Assembly (NCBI RefSeq): GCF_900112575.1
Contig: NZ_FOMH01000018.1
Span: 1-64,000 of the forward strand
Direction of reading: 5' to 3'
Source of the DNA: Flavobacterium phragmitis
GTDB taxonomy: Bacteria > Bacteroidota > Bacteroidia > Flavobacteriales > Flavobacteriaceae
DNA length: 64,000 nt
The position numbers and the translations under genes were made by a program. Numbering within the stretch: position 1 is the first letter of the stretch; each line of letters starts with the position of its first letter. Shown here piece after piece: positions 9,617 to 18,887 of the stretch. Below the pieces are notes generated by a model. It saw only the letters and a list, made by a program, of their open reading frames with translations. It had not been told where the DNA came from and made no database searches.

Positions 9617-9627
9617 ATAACCAATTT
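9617..9627. promoter_or_regulatory. Possible operator half-site before the MFS gene
   Basis: TAACCAATTTT matches one arm of the locus operator, 98 bp before the transporter ATG. The other arm is absent, so this is weak; the MFS-SDR pair may instead be read from the PL7 promoter. Confidence 0.25.
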
Positions 9628-9724
9628 TAGATTGAATAAACAATTCATCACGTTAAAAAACAGTGATGCAGGATGTTCTATATTCTTTTTGAAGAGATTT
9701 TAGAACCTAAAAAAACAAATTACA

Positions 9725-11011
9725 ATGAAAGTAAAAGGACTTAGATGGTTTATTATTGGGCTGATATTTTTGGCAACGGTTATCAATTATATCGACAGAA
9801 GTGCACTTGCCATAATGTGGGGCAACGAAAATGTCGATGGTTCTATTTCAAAATCTTTAGGACTTAACAAAAATGATTATGGCAATATCCTGAACATTTT
9901 TATGGTGTTTTATGCATTGGGACAATTATTTTCGGGAAAACTATTTGATAAAGTCGGAACTCGAATTGGTTATGTAATCAGTATTGGGGTTTGGGGATTG
10001 TCTTCTTTTCTTCATTCTACTGTAAGAGGGTTTTTATCCATCGCTTTTTTCAGAAGTACTTTAGGGATTTCTGAGGCAGGAAATTGGCCTGGTGGCGTAA
10101 AAAGCAATGCCGAGTGGTTTCCAATAAAAGAAAGAGCCATTGCACAAGGCTTATTCAATGCAGGAGCATCTATTGGGTCTGTAATAGCACCGCCTTTTAT
10201 TGCCGCACTTTTTGTGAGCTATGGTTGGAGAATCACTTTTATGATTATAGGTTCTTTTGGAATTTTATGGATTATTCCTTGGCTTTTAGTGAACAAAGCG
10301 GGGCCAAAAAAACATCCTTGGATTACCGAAGAAGAACAAAAATACATTATACAAGGTCAGAGCAAAGTTGATCAAAGCGCAACTGAACAGACAAAAGGTC
10401 TAAGTTTAAAACAAATTCTTTCTTATAGAGAATCTTGGGCTATAGTAATTGGTCGTTTATTCCTTGAACCTATTTGGTGGTTTTTCGTTGGCTGGATGCC
10501 TATCTATCTTTTTGATGTTTATGGCTTCAATGTTAAGGAAGTAGGAGCTTTTGCCTGGGTGCCTTATGTAGGCGCAGCAATTGGAAGTATTGCGGGCGGT
10601 TATGTTTCGGGGCAGATTATATCTAAAACAAATTCAATCAATAAAGGCAGAAAAACAACCATTTTAATAGGTGGAATAATTATGCTCCTTGGATTAATGG
10701 CATCAGTATTTTTCGCTACGTCGCCTGAACGTTTTGTAGCCATTGTTTTTGTTGTGCTGTTTGGTTTTCAGTTTGCTATTGGAAATGTGCAGACTTTGCC
10801 AAGTGACTTGTTTAGTGGAAAATCTGTTGGATCATTGGCTGGATTAGGCGGAATGGTAGGCGTATTTTCTGTAATTATTATGAATTTTCTAGTGCCCTTA
10901 ATTGCCGAGATATCCTATACACCCATTTTTATTGCTATTGCGGTTTTTGTTCCATTAGGAGTTGGAGCAATCTATTATTTCGCTAGAAATATTGAATCTG
11001 TAGAAAAATAA
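9725..11011 (+). CDS. MFS transporter for uronates (ExuT-like)
   Basis: 428 residues, about 12 hydrophobic segments. The start MKVKGLRWFIIGLIFLATVINYIDR is typical of the anion:cation symporter branch of the major facilitator superfamily (hexuronate and phthalate transporters), with the NYIDRSALA motif after TM1 and GISEAGNWPGGVKS in the TM4 region. It probably carries unsaturated uronate or DEH across the inner membrane. The next gene, an SDR, starts 35 bp later, so transporter and reductase look co-transcribed. The exact substrate is an inference from the locus. Confidence 0.88.
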   Translation: MKVKGLRWFIIGLIFLATVINYIDRSALAIMWGNENVDGSISKSLGLNKNDYGNILNIFMVFYALGQLFSGKLFDKVGTRIGYVISIGVWGLSSFLHSTVRGFLSIAFFRSTLGISEAGNWPGGVKSNAEWFPIKERAIAQGLFNAGASIGSVIAPPFIAALFVSYGWRITFMIIGSFGILWIIPWLLVNKAGPKKHPWITEEEQKYIIQGQSKVDQSATEQTKGLSLKQILSYRESWAIVIGRLFLEPIWWFFVGWMPIYLFDVYGFNVKEVGAFAWVPYVGAAIGSIAGGYVSGQIISKTNSINKGRKTTILIGGIIMLLGLMASVFFATSPERFVAIVFVVLFGFQFAIGNVQTLPSDLFSGKSVGSLAGLGGMVGVFSVIIMNFLVPLIAEISYTPIFIAIAVFVPLGVGAIYYFARNIESVEK

Positions 11012-11046
11012 ACAAAATATAAACTTAAAAATAAATTAGAATTAAG

Positions 11047-11802
11047 ATGAGTAAATTAAAAGGTAAAGTAGCTGTTGTAACAGGCGGCGCCAGAGATATT
11101 GGTCGTGCTGTATCATTAAAACTGGCAAAGGAAGGTGCTAATGTTGTTATTAATTATTTTGATAATGAAGATGATGCTAAAGAGACAATTAGATTAATTG
11201 AAGAAATAAGAGGAAAGGGAATTTATGTTCAGGGTGACGCTACAAATCTGACTGATATTTCTAACCTTGTGGAGAAGACTAAAACTGCATTTGGTGAGAA
11301 AGTAGATATTTTAGTTAATGTTGCTGGTGGTTTATTTGCTCGTAAAACAATTGATGAAATAGATGTAGATTTTTACAATCTTATTATGGATGTAAACTTC
11401 AAATCGGCAGTATTTGTCACTAAAGCTTTTGTTCCTTTAATGGGCGAGGGTGGTGCAATTGTAAATTTTGCATCACAGGCAGGAAGAGATGGTGGAGGAC
11501 CGGGAGCATTTTTATATGCGGCTTCAAAAGGAGCGGTTTCTACTTTTACAAGAGGGTTGGCTAAAGAGTTAGGGCCAAAAGGAATTCGTGTAAACGCAAT
11601 TAATCCCGGTATGATTGCAACAAGATTTCATGATGATTTTACAAAAGATCAAGTACGTGTAAACGTTGCAAATGCGACAGCTTTACGTCGCGAAGGACGT
11701 GCTGATGAAGTAGCCGATTTAGTAGCTTATTTAGCTTCTGAAGAATCGTCATTTTTATCTGGTAACAATATTGATATTAATGGAGGATTAGCGTTTAGCT
11801 AA
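11047..11802 (+). CDS. SDR oxidoreductase, probable DEH reductase
   Basis: 251-residue classical short-chain dehydrogenase. The nucleotide-binding motif is TGGARDIGRA (about 12-21), followed by the NVAGG strand, the catalytic YAASKGA (Tyr/Lys) and the INPGMI segment. In alginolytic flavobacteria an SDR in this position reduces 4-deoxy-L-erythro-5-hexoseulose uronate (DEH) to 2-keto-3-deoxygluconate, the substrate of the kinase encoded at the left end of the locus. That role is inferred from context; other SDR substrates cannot be excluded. A strong hairpin terminator follows 22 bp after the stop. Confidence 0.85.
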   Translation: MSKLKGKVAVVTGGARDIGRAVSLKLAKEGANVVINYFDNEDDAKETIRLIEEIRGKGIYVQGDATNLTDISNLVEKTKTAFGEKVDILVNVAGGLFARKTIDEIDVDFYNLIMDVNFKSAVFVTKAFVPLMGEGGAIVNFASQAGRDGGGPGAFLYAASKGAVSTFTRGLAKELGPKGIRVNAINPGMIATRFHDDFTKDQVRVNVANATALRREGRADEVADLVAYLASEESSFLSGNNIDINGGLAFS

Positions 11803-11823
11803 AATAAAACACCAAATAATAGT

Positions 11824-11857
11824 AAAAAAAGCTGTCCAAAATAGGACAGCTTTTTTT
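11824..11857 (+). terminator. Strong bidirectional-type terminator after SDR
   Basis: A run of A, GCTGTCC (11831-11837), loop AAAATA, GGACAGC (11844-11850), then a run of T. The stem is perfect and U-tailed on both strands. Confidence 0.85.
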
Positions 11858-12005
11858 GTTGGCTTCAGAGAGAAGTGAAATATTTACAGCAAAGTATAGG
11901 TGTCTTCAATATAAAGCTCAAGTGGAGCTTAAAATAATCTAATCTTGATTTTTGGTTGATATTACGAATCAAAAACTGAAATAAAATAGTATTGTCTCTC
12001 GAATT

Positions 12006-12038
12006 AAACCTGACAGGTTTTAAAAACCTGTCAGGTTT
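12006..12038. repeat. Nested palindrome of the CCTGACAGG type
   Basis: AAACCTGACAGGTTTT followed directly by AAAACCTGTCAGGTTT. Each arm itself contains the palindrome ACCTGACAGGT. Palindromes like this recur between genes in flavobacterial genomes; function unknown, perhaps a terminator or a mobile short repeat. Confidence 0.6.
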
Positions 12039-12092
12039 CTCGAAGGCTAAAAGTTGTGAATCCTGTCTTTTTACTTACAGTTGTTATATAAA

Positions 12093-12137
12093 AACATCCC
12101 ATAATATCTTGCATCAAAGCAAGTATTATGGGATGTT
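12093..12137 (-). terminator. Hairpin terminator after susD
   Basis: ACATCCCATAATATCTTGC pairs with GCAAGTATTATGGGATGT (one mismatch), 6-nt loop, followed on the minus strand by a T-rich stretch. It lies 43 bp after the SusD stop. Confidence 0.7.
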
Positions 12138-12180
12138 CCAATAAAATAAAAATTGCTATTTAATTAAAATGTTTTGAGGA

Positions 12181-13791
12181 TTAATAACCAGGATTCTGCT
12201 GTATTGGATTAATTGTATTGGTAACAATTTCCGAATTTGGAATCGGCAATAAATCGAATTTTGGATCTGCTGTTTTTTGCTGTAATTGTGCCGTTGTGTA
12301 AGCACCATCATATTGAGCATAAAAAGGTTGCATTACGGCAAAATGATTATTCATTACTGCTTTTGCGTTAATCGTTGGCATTGTAGTAGAAAAACGCAAT
12401 AAGTCAAACCATCTTTGATTTTCTAGAGCAAATTCCCATCTTCTTTCATCGGCAACTGCTTTTTCGTATAATGCTTGAGTATTAACATTTGTGCTTGTTA
12501 AGGCTGTTAATCCTGCTCTTGTATGTACTTGGTTTAAGTATCCTAAAGTTGTTGGATTGTTAGCGCCTACAGCTTCGCAATACATCAACAATACATCGCT
12601 GTAACGTAATACAGGCCAGTCTAATTCAGAGTCATTTGCAACAGTTGTGGCAATGTTGTGTTTTGCAGCCCAATACGTCCATGTAGATGATAATGACGTT
12701 GCCGTTGGTTTATAAACTTTTATTGAATAATCTCTTCTTATATCATTTGCAGCATACGAATTGTACAATTCTGCTGTTGGATTATTATAGGAACCTCTAG
12801 TTCCTACTGGCTGTGCCAATTTAGTTTGAGAGGCCACACTTGTGTTATTTGTAGCAAACAAATTGGATAAAGAACTACCATATCCCAATGCTCCAGATTT
12901 GAATCTTATAGCAAAAACAATTTCAGCATTCATCTCATTAGTACTTGAAAAAACATTAGAATATCCTGTAGCTCCTGTTAAAATAGAATGTCCACTGTTA
13001 TTAATTACATCTGTTAGGAGTTGCAAAGCATCTGCTTTTTGTCCTAAGGTAAGGTATACTTTTGCCAATAAAGCTTTGGCAGCCCAAACGGTAGCTTTTC
13101 CTTGCACCGCTTTTTGTGCATCTGTTGTATTGCCATATTTAGCAGAGACACAATTTTCTGAAGCATTTTTTAGGTCCGCTAGAATAAATTTATAGATATC
13201 TGAAACGGTCGATCTTGGAATCCTCAATGATTCTTCAGAAGTAACGACTTTATCAATTAGAAATACACCACCGTATAAACGTACTAAATTAAAGTAATGA
13301 TAAGCTCTCATAAAAGATGCTTCTCCGGCAATTCTCTTTCTTTCGGCCTCTGTCATCGTAATGGTAAATGGACCGTATTCAATTGTACCTGAATTCGGGT
13401 TGTATGAAGTTTTTAAACCTTCTAATAAAGCATTTATACTTCTAATGCTTTGATAGGTTGTTCCCCAGTAACTTTCAATAAAACTATCAAAAGCTGGTGC
13501 TTCAAATATATCATTGCTATATATCTGCAAGTTCTGAGGAATGGTTGTAGCAGTAAGGTTCATAAAAGTATTATCACTTCTGATCTCAGAAAGCATCCAC
13601 TCATAAGCAATAGGAGCTCTCAATGTGCTGTAACATCCAGACAAGGCATAATTTAATTCGCTTTCACTATTGTAAAACCCCTTAAGAGGTATGTCATTTT
13701 TGTTTTCAAGTTCTATATAATCCGAACAACCGCTTACAGATAGAACTAAAAATAAAAGTAACATCTTGCTTGTATTGAAAATATTTTTCAT
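12181..13791 (-). CDS. SusD/RagB-family surface glycan-binding lipoprotein
   Basis: 536 residues. The leader MKNIFNTSKMLLLFLVLSVSGCSDY has a clear lipobox (SGC), giving a surface-exposed lipoprotein. The body has the SusD pattern: an N-terminal ESELNYALSGCYSTLR block, TPR-like helices with GEASFMRAYHYFNLVRLYG (about residue 155-175), and the C-terminal RWFDLLRF and PIPNSEI blocks. It would capture alginate oligomers and pass them to the TonB-dependent partner, whose stop is 21 bp upstream. The pair is one operon driven from about 17.1 kb. Substrate is inferred from the locus. Confidence 0.92.
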   Translation of the reverse strand: MKNIFNTSKMLLLFLVLSVSGCSDYIELENKNDIPLKGFYNSESELNYALSGCYSTLRAPIAYEWMLSEIRSDNTFMNLTATTIPQNLQIYSNDIFEAPAFDSFIESYWGTTYQSIRSINALLEGLKTSYNPNSGTIEYGPFTITMTEAERKRIAGEASFMRAYHYFNLVRLYGGVFLIDKVVTSEESLRIPRSTVSDIYKFILADLKNASENCVSAKYGNTTDAQKAVQGKATVWAAKALLAKVYLTLGQKADALQLLTDVINNSGHSILTGATGYSNVFSSTNEMNAEIVFAIRFKSGALGYGSSLSNLFATNNTSVASQTKLAQPVGTRGSYNNPTAELYNSYAANDIRRDYSIKVYKPTATSLSSTWTYWAAKHNIATTVANDSELDWPVLRYSDVLLMYCEAVGANNPTTLGYLNQVHTRAGLTALTSTNVNTQALYEKAVADERRWEFALENQRWFDLLRFSTTMPTINAKAVMNNHFAVMQPFYAQYDGAYTTAQLQQKTADPKFDLLPIPNSEIVTNTINPIQQNPGY

Positions 13792-13812
13792 AGTTATTTT
13801 TTATTTTTTTAA

Positions 13813-16800
13813 TTATAAACCTACTTCAACTCCAAATAAAACAGTTCGCTGCATTGGGAAACCTCCTCTTTGATAACCATCTATCAAAGCACTGGTTTGT
13901 GATGTTCTGGCTTCAATATTAATACCTCTGTAGTTTTTGTTATTCCAGAATAATAGGTTTTGTCCTGAAAGGGAGAATCTTAAATTTGTTAAGCGTACTT
14001 GTTTCAATGCATTTTTCCCTAAATTATATCCAAGAGAAATCTCTCTTAATGAAGTATAGGAAGCATCTTCAACTGCATTGTCAGTAAAAACCCAGTTGTA
14101 ACCATTTGTAGTATAAGGGGTTTTTCCATCACCAGGATTGCTTGGGCTTACCCATCTGTTTGCCATGTAGTTTAAGTTTCGTTCTTTAGGCTCATTGTAG
14201 TTAACATCTCCATTGATTAATTTGCCACCTACAACACCTTGAAGTGTAAAGCTTAAATCGAGATTTTTGAATGTAAACTTATTAGTGAAACCCCAGGTAA
14301 AATCAGGATATGGATTTCCTAATATTGTTCTGTCATTATTATCCAGAACTCCATCTCCATTTAAGTCAACAATTTTTAGTCCTCCTTCTTTTAATCCGTT
14401 GGTTAAAGTAGTTGTTAGACCAGATGCAGTGATTTCCTCAATACTATTCCAGATTCCATTAGTTTTAAATCCATAAAAACTGATCAATGGCTGTCCTACT
14501 ATAGCATAATTATTCAATCCATTTCGGCCATCGATAGTTGGCGAGATGATCATTGTTTTATCGCCAAGATTAGTGATTTGATTTTTAACATGAGCAATGT
14601 TAAAATCTGAAGTCCATGAGAAGTTTTTAGATTTTAGATTTACTGTAGATAATTCAACTTCAAACCCTTTGTTTTTTAAACTTCCAACGTTTGCAATAAC
14701 AGAGCTTGAACCTGAGATTAACATACTAGATTGTTCTAATAATAGCTTTTCGGTATTGGATTGATATAGATCGACATTTAAATTAAGCCTGCTTTTGAAT
14801 ATAGAAAGGTCAAAACCAAAGTTAGATTGGAATGTTCTTTCCCATGTAATGTTAGGGTTATTGTTGATGTTATTAGTATTGGCTAAACCAATAGTAACAG
14901 TGCCATTTCCAGTACCACTTACATAATTAGAAGGATTTAGGTAATATTGATACATAAAATCTCCAATACTGTTATTTCCTGTAGCTCCATAACTTGCTCT
15001 GAAAGCCATTCTGTTTATTACAGAAACATCGGCCAAGAATTTTTCTTTAGATATTACCCATCCAGCCGATACAGCAGGGAAACCACCCCATTTATTGCCA
15101 TCTCCAAACTTACTGCTGCCATCTGTTCTATAACTTCCCATTAGTAAATATTTGTCCTTATAGGCATAATTTACTCTGGTTAAAAAAGAAACTAGTCCTA
15201 TAGAAACATCGGATTGAACAGGCTGTAATATAACTGTAGCATAGTTTAAGTTTTTGTTGTCATCACTTGGGAAAGTGGTTCCGGCAGTAACTAATGATTT
15301 TGTTCTGGTAGATTGTAATGAGAATCCTGCCAAAGCTCCAAATTCATGATTGCCTATACTTTTTTTATAGTTTAAAGTATTCTCGGTTAAGAAGTCAAAA
15401 TAATTTGCATTGGTATAAGTTGCATAATTTGGGTTTCCTATTCTGGCAGCATTTGAAGCACCAGATTGCACTCTTTGAGAATTTCTATAATAAATATTTT
15501 CTGTTGTTCTAAAATCTAATCCTTTTGCAATTTTATATTCTAAACCGGCACTTCCTTGAAAACGAAATTGATTGTTATTATCATCTTGCTCCAATAAAGC
15601 TCTCATCGGATTTGTGTTGGATGTTGTAAACGGAACCGCATTAGCGGCAGTGGTATAAGGAACTGCGTTTGGGTCAACACCCGTATAAACTAAATTGGCA
15701 AAATCTGACGCTTCAGCATAATTTCCAACTACAATTCCTCTTGATGGTTGCTGACCATTTATAAAATCGGCAGTAGCTTGAGTATGATAAACGGGAATAA
15801 AACTTGGAAATCTTGTAAAATCAATGAAATTAATCGCTGGACGTTCCGTTTTTGTATTCGATGGATTCAAATTAATATTAAGCTTTAATTTTTCGGTCAA
15901 TTGCAAATCAAATTTTGCTCTGAAGTTTAATTTTTCGAATTCACTTTTCAGCATTAAACCTTGATCATTTTGATAACCTACTGAGATAAAAAACTTATTT
16001 TTATTGCTTCCTCCAGAAACATTAAATTGCATATCTTGATAATAGGCTTTACGTAAGGCCTCTTTTTGGTAATCGGTTCCTTGACCTCCTAATAAATCTT
16101 TTTCGATTGAGTATTGTGCGCGCCATTTATCTATAGATGGTAAACTCGCTCCATAAGCAGTAGTCCATAAAGGATCAGCATTTCTCAAGGCTTGTTCAGC
16201 ATAGAGTCTATTTACATAATCTGTTGAACTCATGATGTCATAAGTATCATAAGCTTGTTTAACTCCTGCAGTGCTTCTAAAATAATACTTAGTTTTACCG
16301 TCTTTACCGCTTTTTGTAGTTACTAATATTACTCCATTAGCTCCTCTAGAGCCATAAATTGCAGCAGAAGCTGCGTCTTTTAAAACTTCCACAGATTCAA
16401 CATCCGCGCTATTAAGAGCAGAGAAACCATCAGGCATTGGTTGTCCGTCAACGACCAATAACGGTCCTGAACCCGCGCGTACAGAACTAATTCCACGAAT
16501 GTTTATCTGTGTATCAGCACCAGCTTCAGATGAAATGCTTTGTACACGAACTCCAGCTATTTTTCCTTGAATAGCATTGTCTAATCTTGAAACGGGGGCA
16601 TCTTCGAATTTATCGCTTTTCAATTTAGCAACAGAACCTGTAACGCTGGAACGTTTTTGAGTTCCATATCCTATTACGACAACATCGTCAAGTACGTTGG
16701 CAGATTCTACTAATGTTACATTTATAGTTTTATTGTTTCCCACAGTAATAGTTTTGGTTGCAAATCCTATAAAAGAATATTTTATGATTGATTTTGAGTT

Positions 16801-16986
16801 TTTTACATTAATAACATAATTACCATCAAAATCGGTTACGGTACTATTTTCTTCTGAAGTAATAGTGACTCCTGGTATCAACTGTCCTGCATTATCAACA
16901 ACTCTACCTGATATTTTTATTTTATCAGTTTGTGCATTGATAACACTTGAGAAGACCAAAAGTAGAATCAAAATCTTTTTTTTCAT
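13813..16986 (-). CDS. SusC-family TonB-dependent outer-membrane transporter
   Basis: 1057 residues. After a signal peptide (MKKKILILLLVFSSVINAQ) comes a carboxypeptidase-regulatory-like domain (about 24-100, GRVVDNAGQLIPGVTI, FDGNYVIN). The SusC signature VVVIGYGTQKRSSVTGSV and the plug (NIRGISSVRAGSGPLLVVDG) follow, and then a 22-strand-type barrel up to the C-terminal aromatic region. It should import alginate oligosaccharides through the outer membrane with energy from TonB. It is transcribed before susD, and its promoter region contains the best palindrome of the locus (17073-17088). Length is typical for SusC proteins. Confidence 0.94.
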   Translation of the reverse strand: MKKKILILLLVFSSVINAQTDKIKISGRVVDNAGQLIPGVTITSEENSTVTDFDGNYVINVKNSKSIIKYSFIGFATKTITVGNNKTINVTLVESANVLDDVVVIGYGTQKRSSVTGSVAKLKSDKFEDAPVSRLDNAIQGKIAGVRVQSISSEAGADTQINIRGISSVRAGSGPLLVVDGQPMPDGFSALNSADVESVEVLKDAASAAIYGSRGANGVILVTTKSGKDGKTKYYFRSTAGVKQAYDTYDIMSSTDYVNRLYAEQALRNADPLWTTAYGASLPSIDKWRAQYSIEKDLLGGQGTDYQKEALRKAYYQDMQFNVSGGSNKNKFFISVGYQNDQGLMLKSEFEKLNFRAKFDLQLTEKLKLNINLNPSNTKTERPAINFIDFTRFPSFIPVYHTQATADFINGQQPSRGIVVGNYAEASDFANLVYTGVDPNAVPYTTAANAVPFTTSNTNPMRALLEQDDNNNQFRFQGSAGLEYKIAKGLDFRTTENIYYRNSQRVQSGASNAARIGNPNYATYTNANYFDFLTENTLNYKKSIGNHEFGALAGFSLQSTRTKSLVTAGTTFPSDDNKNLNYATVILQPVQSDVSIGLVSFLTRVNYAYKDKYLLMGSYRTDGSSKFGDGNKWGGFPAVSAGWVISKEKFLADVSVINRMAFRASYGATGNNSIGDFMYQYYLNPSNYVSGTGNGTVTIGLANTNNINNNPNITWERTFQSNFGFDLSIFKSRLNLNVDLYQSNTEKLLLEQSSMLISGSSSVIANVGSLKNKGFEVELSTVNLKSKNFSWTSDFNIAHVKNQITNLGDKTMIISPTIDGRNGLNNYAIVGQPLISFYGFKTNGIWNSIEEITASGLTTTLTNGLKEGGLKIVDLNGDGVLDNNDRTILGNPYPDFTWGFTNKFTFKNLDLSFTLQGVVGGKLINGDVNYNEPKERNLNYMANRWVSPSNPGDGKTPYTTNGYNWVFTDNAVEDASYTSLREISLGYNLGKNALKQVRLTNLRFSLSGQNLLFWNNKNYRGINIEARTSQTSALIDGYQRGGFPMQRTVLFGVEVGL

Positions 16987-17062
16987 AATTTAAATTTTTG
17001 TTAGGTTTTGCATTCAAATAGTTTTTCGGTTAGTTATTAATTGTGTTTTTTGTAATCCAAAC

Positions 17063-17103
17063 TAAATAACCAAATTGGTTAACCAATTAACTAAACAAAC
17101 ATA
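17063..17103 (-). promoter_or_regulatory. susC promoter with perfect 16-bp operator
   Basis: AATTGGTTAACCAATT (17073-17088) is a perfect palindrome; a partial copy TAAATAACCAAA lies 13 bp away (17063-17074). On the minus strand TATGTTTG (17103-17096) fits the -7 box TAnnTTTG, immediately upstream of the operator. Confidence 0.75.
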
Positions 17104-17365
17104 ATTGTTTTTTTGCAAACAAAGAATAGTAAATGTGTAAAAATCAAAAAAGAATGAAAAAAAAATGAAATTTGTTTTTTATTTGATATTTGTGTGATAA
17201 AAAACTAATAAAACAGGTATTGTTCAGCTTTTTTTAAACTTTTATTAAGGAAAAATAGGAGTAAACTATATCGTTATAGTTTTTAACTAAAAGAGATATA
17301 CAAAATCGTATCTTTTGAAAGAAAGTTTTTTCTTGTTTTTATGTCGCCTTTTTTATAATTTTAGC

Positions 17366-17387
17366 AAACCAATGTGGATAACCAAAA
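17366..17387 (+). promoter_or_regulatory. Degenerate operator before gntR (possible autoregulation)
   Basis: AAACCAATGTGGATAACCAA contains TGG-ATAA-CCA, a weakened form of the locus palindrome, 19 bp before the regulator ATG. Confidence 0.45.
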
Positions 17388-17405
17388 ACTAATTTAAAAA
17401 TAGTA

Positions 17406-18110
17406 ATGATGAATTTAGAGGTTCTAAGCAAGAAAGACAGTAAAGAGGTTTTGAATACTATAATCGCAAAGATTAGGGATTATATGAATTATAAAAATTT
17501 AGAACCTGGAGACAAACTCCCGTCTGAACGTATGTTGTCCGAGAAATTCGAAGTGAGCCGAAGCGCCGTTCGTGAAGCTATTCAAAAATTGGAGTTTTAT
17601 GGTATTTTAAAATCGATTCCTCAGAGCGGTACTTTTGTCGCTGATATTGGACAAATTGCTATAAATGGTATTATCGAGGATATTTTAAAACTACGGGAAT
17701 CAGATTTTAAATCTTTGGTAGAAACACGAATTTTATTAGAACTAAAAACAGTTCGTTTAGCCGCAACCCGCAGAACAGAAGAGGATTTGGAAAGAATGAA
17801 AGCAGCTCTTGATGCCTACAATGAAAAAGCGTTGAATGGAAAAGATGCTGTGCAGGAAGATTTATTATTTCATTTGGCAATAGCAAAAGCGAGTGGTAAC
17901 AGTACCATTAATACTTTAATGTTAATCATTACTCCTGAGATTATCACCAATTTTGAAAAGTATCATGTATGTGATGAAAATCAGTCTCAGAAAGGAATGA
18001 AGGAACATATGGAGATTTATAAAGCCATTGAAGAGCAGAATCCGCAATTGGCAAAACAGAAAATGAAAGAACATTTTAAAGCTTTATACGAGTATTGTTA
18101 TAATATCTAG
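17406..18110 (+). CDS. GntR/FadR-family regulator of the alginate locus
   Basis: 234 residues. The N-terminal winged helix-turn-helix (about 12-85) has the GntR hallmark PGDKLPSERMLSEKFEVSRS followed by AVREAIQKLE. The rest (about 95-225) is the all-helical FCD ligand domain, which places it in the FadR subfamily, like ExuR and UxuR. A second ATG lies one codon later. The operators found before five transcription units of the locus match the ExuR/UxuR palindrome class, so this protein is the natural candidate to bind them. The inducer is probably a keto-deoxy sugar such as KDG or DEH; that is inference. A near-perfect terminator follows. Confidence 0.9.
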   Translation: MMNLEVLSKKDSKEVLNTIIAKIRDYMNYKNLEPGDKLPSERMLSEKFEVSRSAVREAIQKLEFYGILKSIPQSGTFVADIGQIAINGIIEDILKLRESDFKSLVETRILLELKTVRLAATRRTEEDLERMKAALDAYNEKALNGKDAVQEDLLFHLAIAKASGNSTINTLMLIITPEIITNFEKYHVCDENQSQKGMKEHMEIYKAIEEQNPQLAKQKMKEHFKALYEYCYNI

Positions 18111-18127
18111 TGTAAAAAGCGTAAGAT

Positions 18128-18170
18128 AAAAAAACAGGCTGTCTCAAAGATTGAGACAGCCTGTTTTTTT
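18128..18170. terminator. Bidirectional terminator after gntR
   Basis: ACAGGCTGTCTCAA (ending 18147), loop AGA, TTGAGACAGCCTGT (from 18151), with A and T runs on the two sides. It serves gntR and probably the convergent gene ending at 18203. Confidence 0.88.
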
Positions 18171-18202
18171 GTTTTTACATCTAAAGAAGAATCAAGTCTT
18201 TA

Positions 18203-18760
18203 TTAAAAGGGAAGATTATATTTTCCATACAAAGCTTTATTCTCGATACTTTTTGCAAAAAGCGGTGTTTCTTCATGATTGTGGGCATCAGAAGCTTCTT
18301 GTCTGGCTTTTGCTGCTTCCGCTAATGAAATGCCACGCTCTTTAATAAATTCAAGAAATTCGGGTGTTGCAGTAGCATGAATAGTATTGGTAAATAGAGA
18401 AGTCTGATCATCAATTTTTTCAGCTCTCAATTCCCAAAGCACTTGTACTTTAGATCTTCCGCTTGCGGTAATAGTATCAGAAACAGAAAGCATTCTGCAA
18501 TATTCTGGGCGATATTGATCAAAAATATAATGTTGTACTACAAGAGCAGTTCCCACATATTCTACGTTGATTGACATTGGAACACCTTCAAAATTAGAAG
18601 TAATTCCGGCCGCAATGTGGTTTACAGAACAACGTTGGTATTCTGCATCAGGCAAATTTAAAAGCCAGTCTGCAATATTAATTTTTTCAATCGGCGCATT
18701 AATTACAGCTGAAACCGTTGTTGCTGATAATGCATTTTCTGAAGTTTGTATAATTTCCAT
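18203..18760 (-). CDS. Conserved hypothetical protein, LysR-adjacent
   Basis: 185 residues; no signal peptide or membrane segment. I do not recognise the family with certainty. The length and alternating strand pattern (ATTVSAVINAPIEKINIADWL, then VQVLWELRAEKI and TIHATATPEFLEFIKERG) recall SRPBCC/START-like small-ligand binding folds, but this is a guess. It is divergent from a LysR regulator with 127 bp in between, an arrangement in which the LysR protein often controls its neighbour. It ends 33 bp from the bidirectional terminator shared with gntR. Confidence 0.7.
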   Translation of the reverse strand: MEIIQTSENALSATTVSAVINAPIEKINIADWLLNLPDAEYQRCSVNHIAAGITSNFEGVPMSINVEYVGTALVVQHYIFDQYRPEYCRMLSVSDTITASGRSKVQVLWELRAEKIDDQTSLFTNTIHATATPEFLEFIKERGISLAEAAKARQEASDAHNHEETPLFAKSIENKALYGKYNLPF

Positions 18761-18840
18761 GATTTTATGTTTTTTTAATTATTTAAGTCAAAGTTCCGTA
18801 ATAGAATTCAATCGTGGAAATGATATTTTTAGATTAAATC

Positions 18841-18857
18841 AATCGAAAATTTCGATT
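18841..18857. promoter_or_regulatory. Palindrome between LysR and its divergent neighbour
   Basis: AATCGAAAATTTCGATT has 8-bp arms (AATCGAAA / TTTCGATT) around one base, 31 bp before the LysR ATG. A plausible LysR operator. Confidence 0.5.
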
Positions 18858-18887
18858 ATAAATTGTACTTTTAGAAAAAATTAAAAT

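Larger units (their letters stand above)
11803..12180. other. Convergent intergenic region with three inverted repeats
   Basis: The 378-bp gap between the SDR and SusD stops holds a terminator (11824-11857), a nested palindrome (12006-12038) and a susD-side hairpin (12093-12137). No ORF is supported. Confidence 0.7.
16987..17405. other. Divergent control region between susC and gntR
   Basis: The 419-bp gap has the perfect operator at 17073-17088 on the susC side and a degenerate one at 17366-17387 just before gntR. The interval in between is AT-rich without an ORF. Confidence 0.6.

Noticed and set aside
12006..12038. CCTGACAGG palindrome as an integron attC or attachment site
   Set aside because: No integrase and no gene cassettes nearby; the palindrome type is a plain intergenic repeat.
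17409..18110. Whole alginate locus as a horizontally acquired island
   Set aside because: Base composition and codon use look the same as the flanks, and no integrase, tRNA or direct repeats border it.
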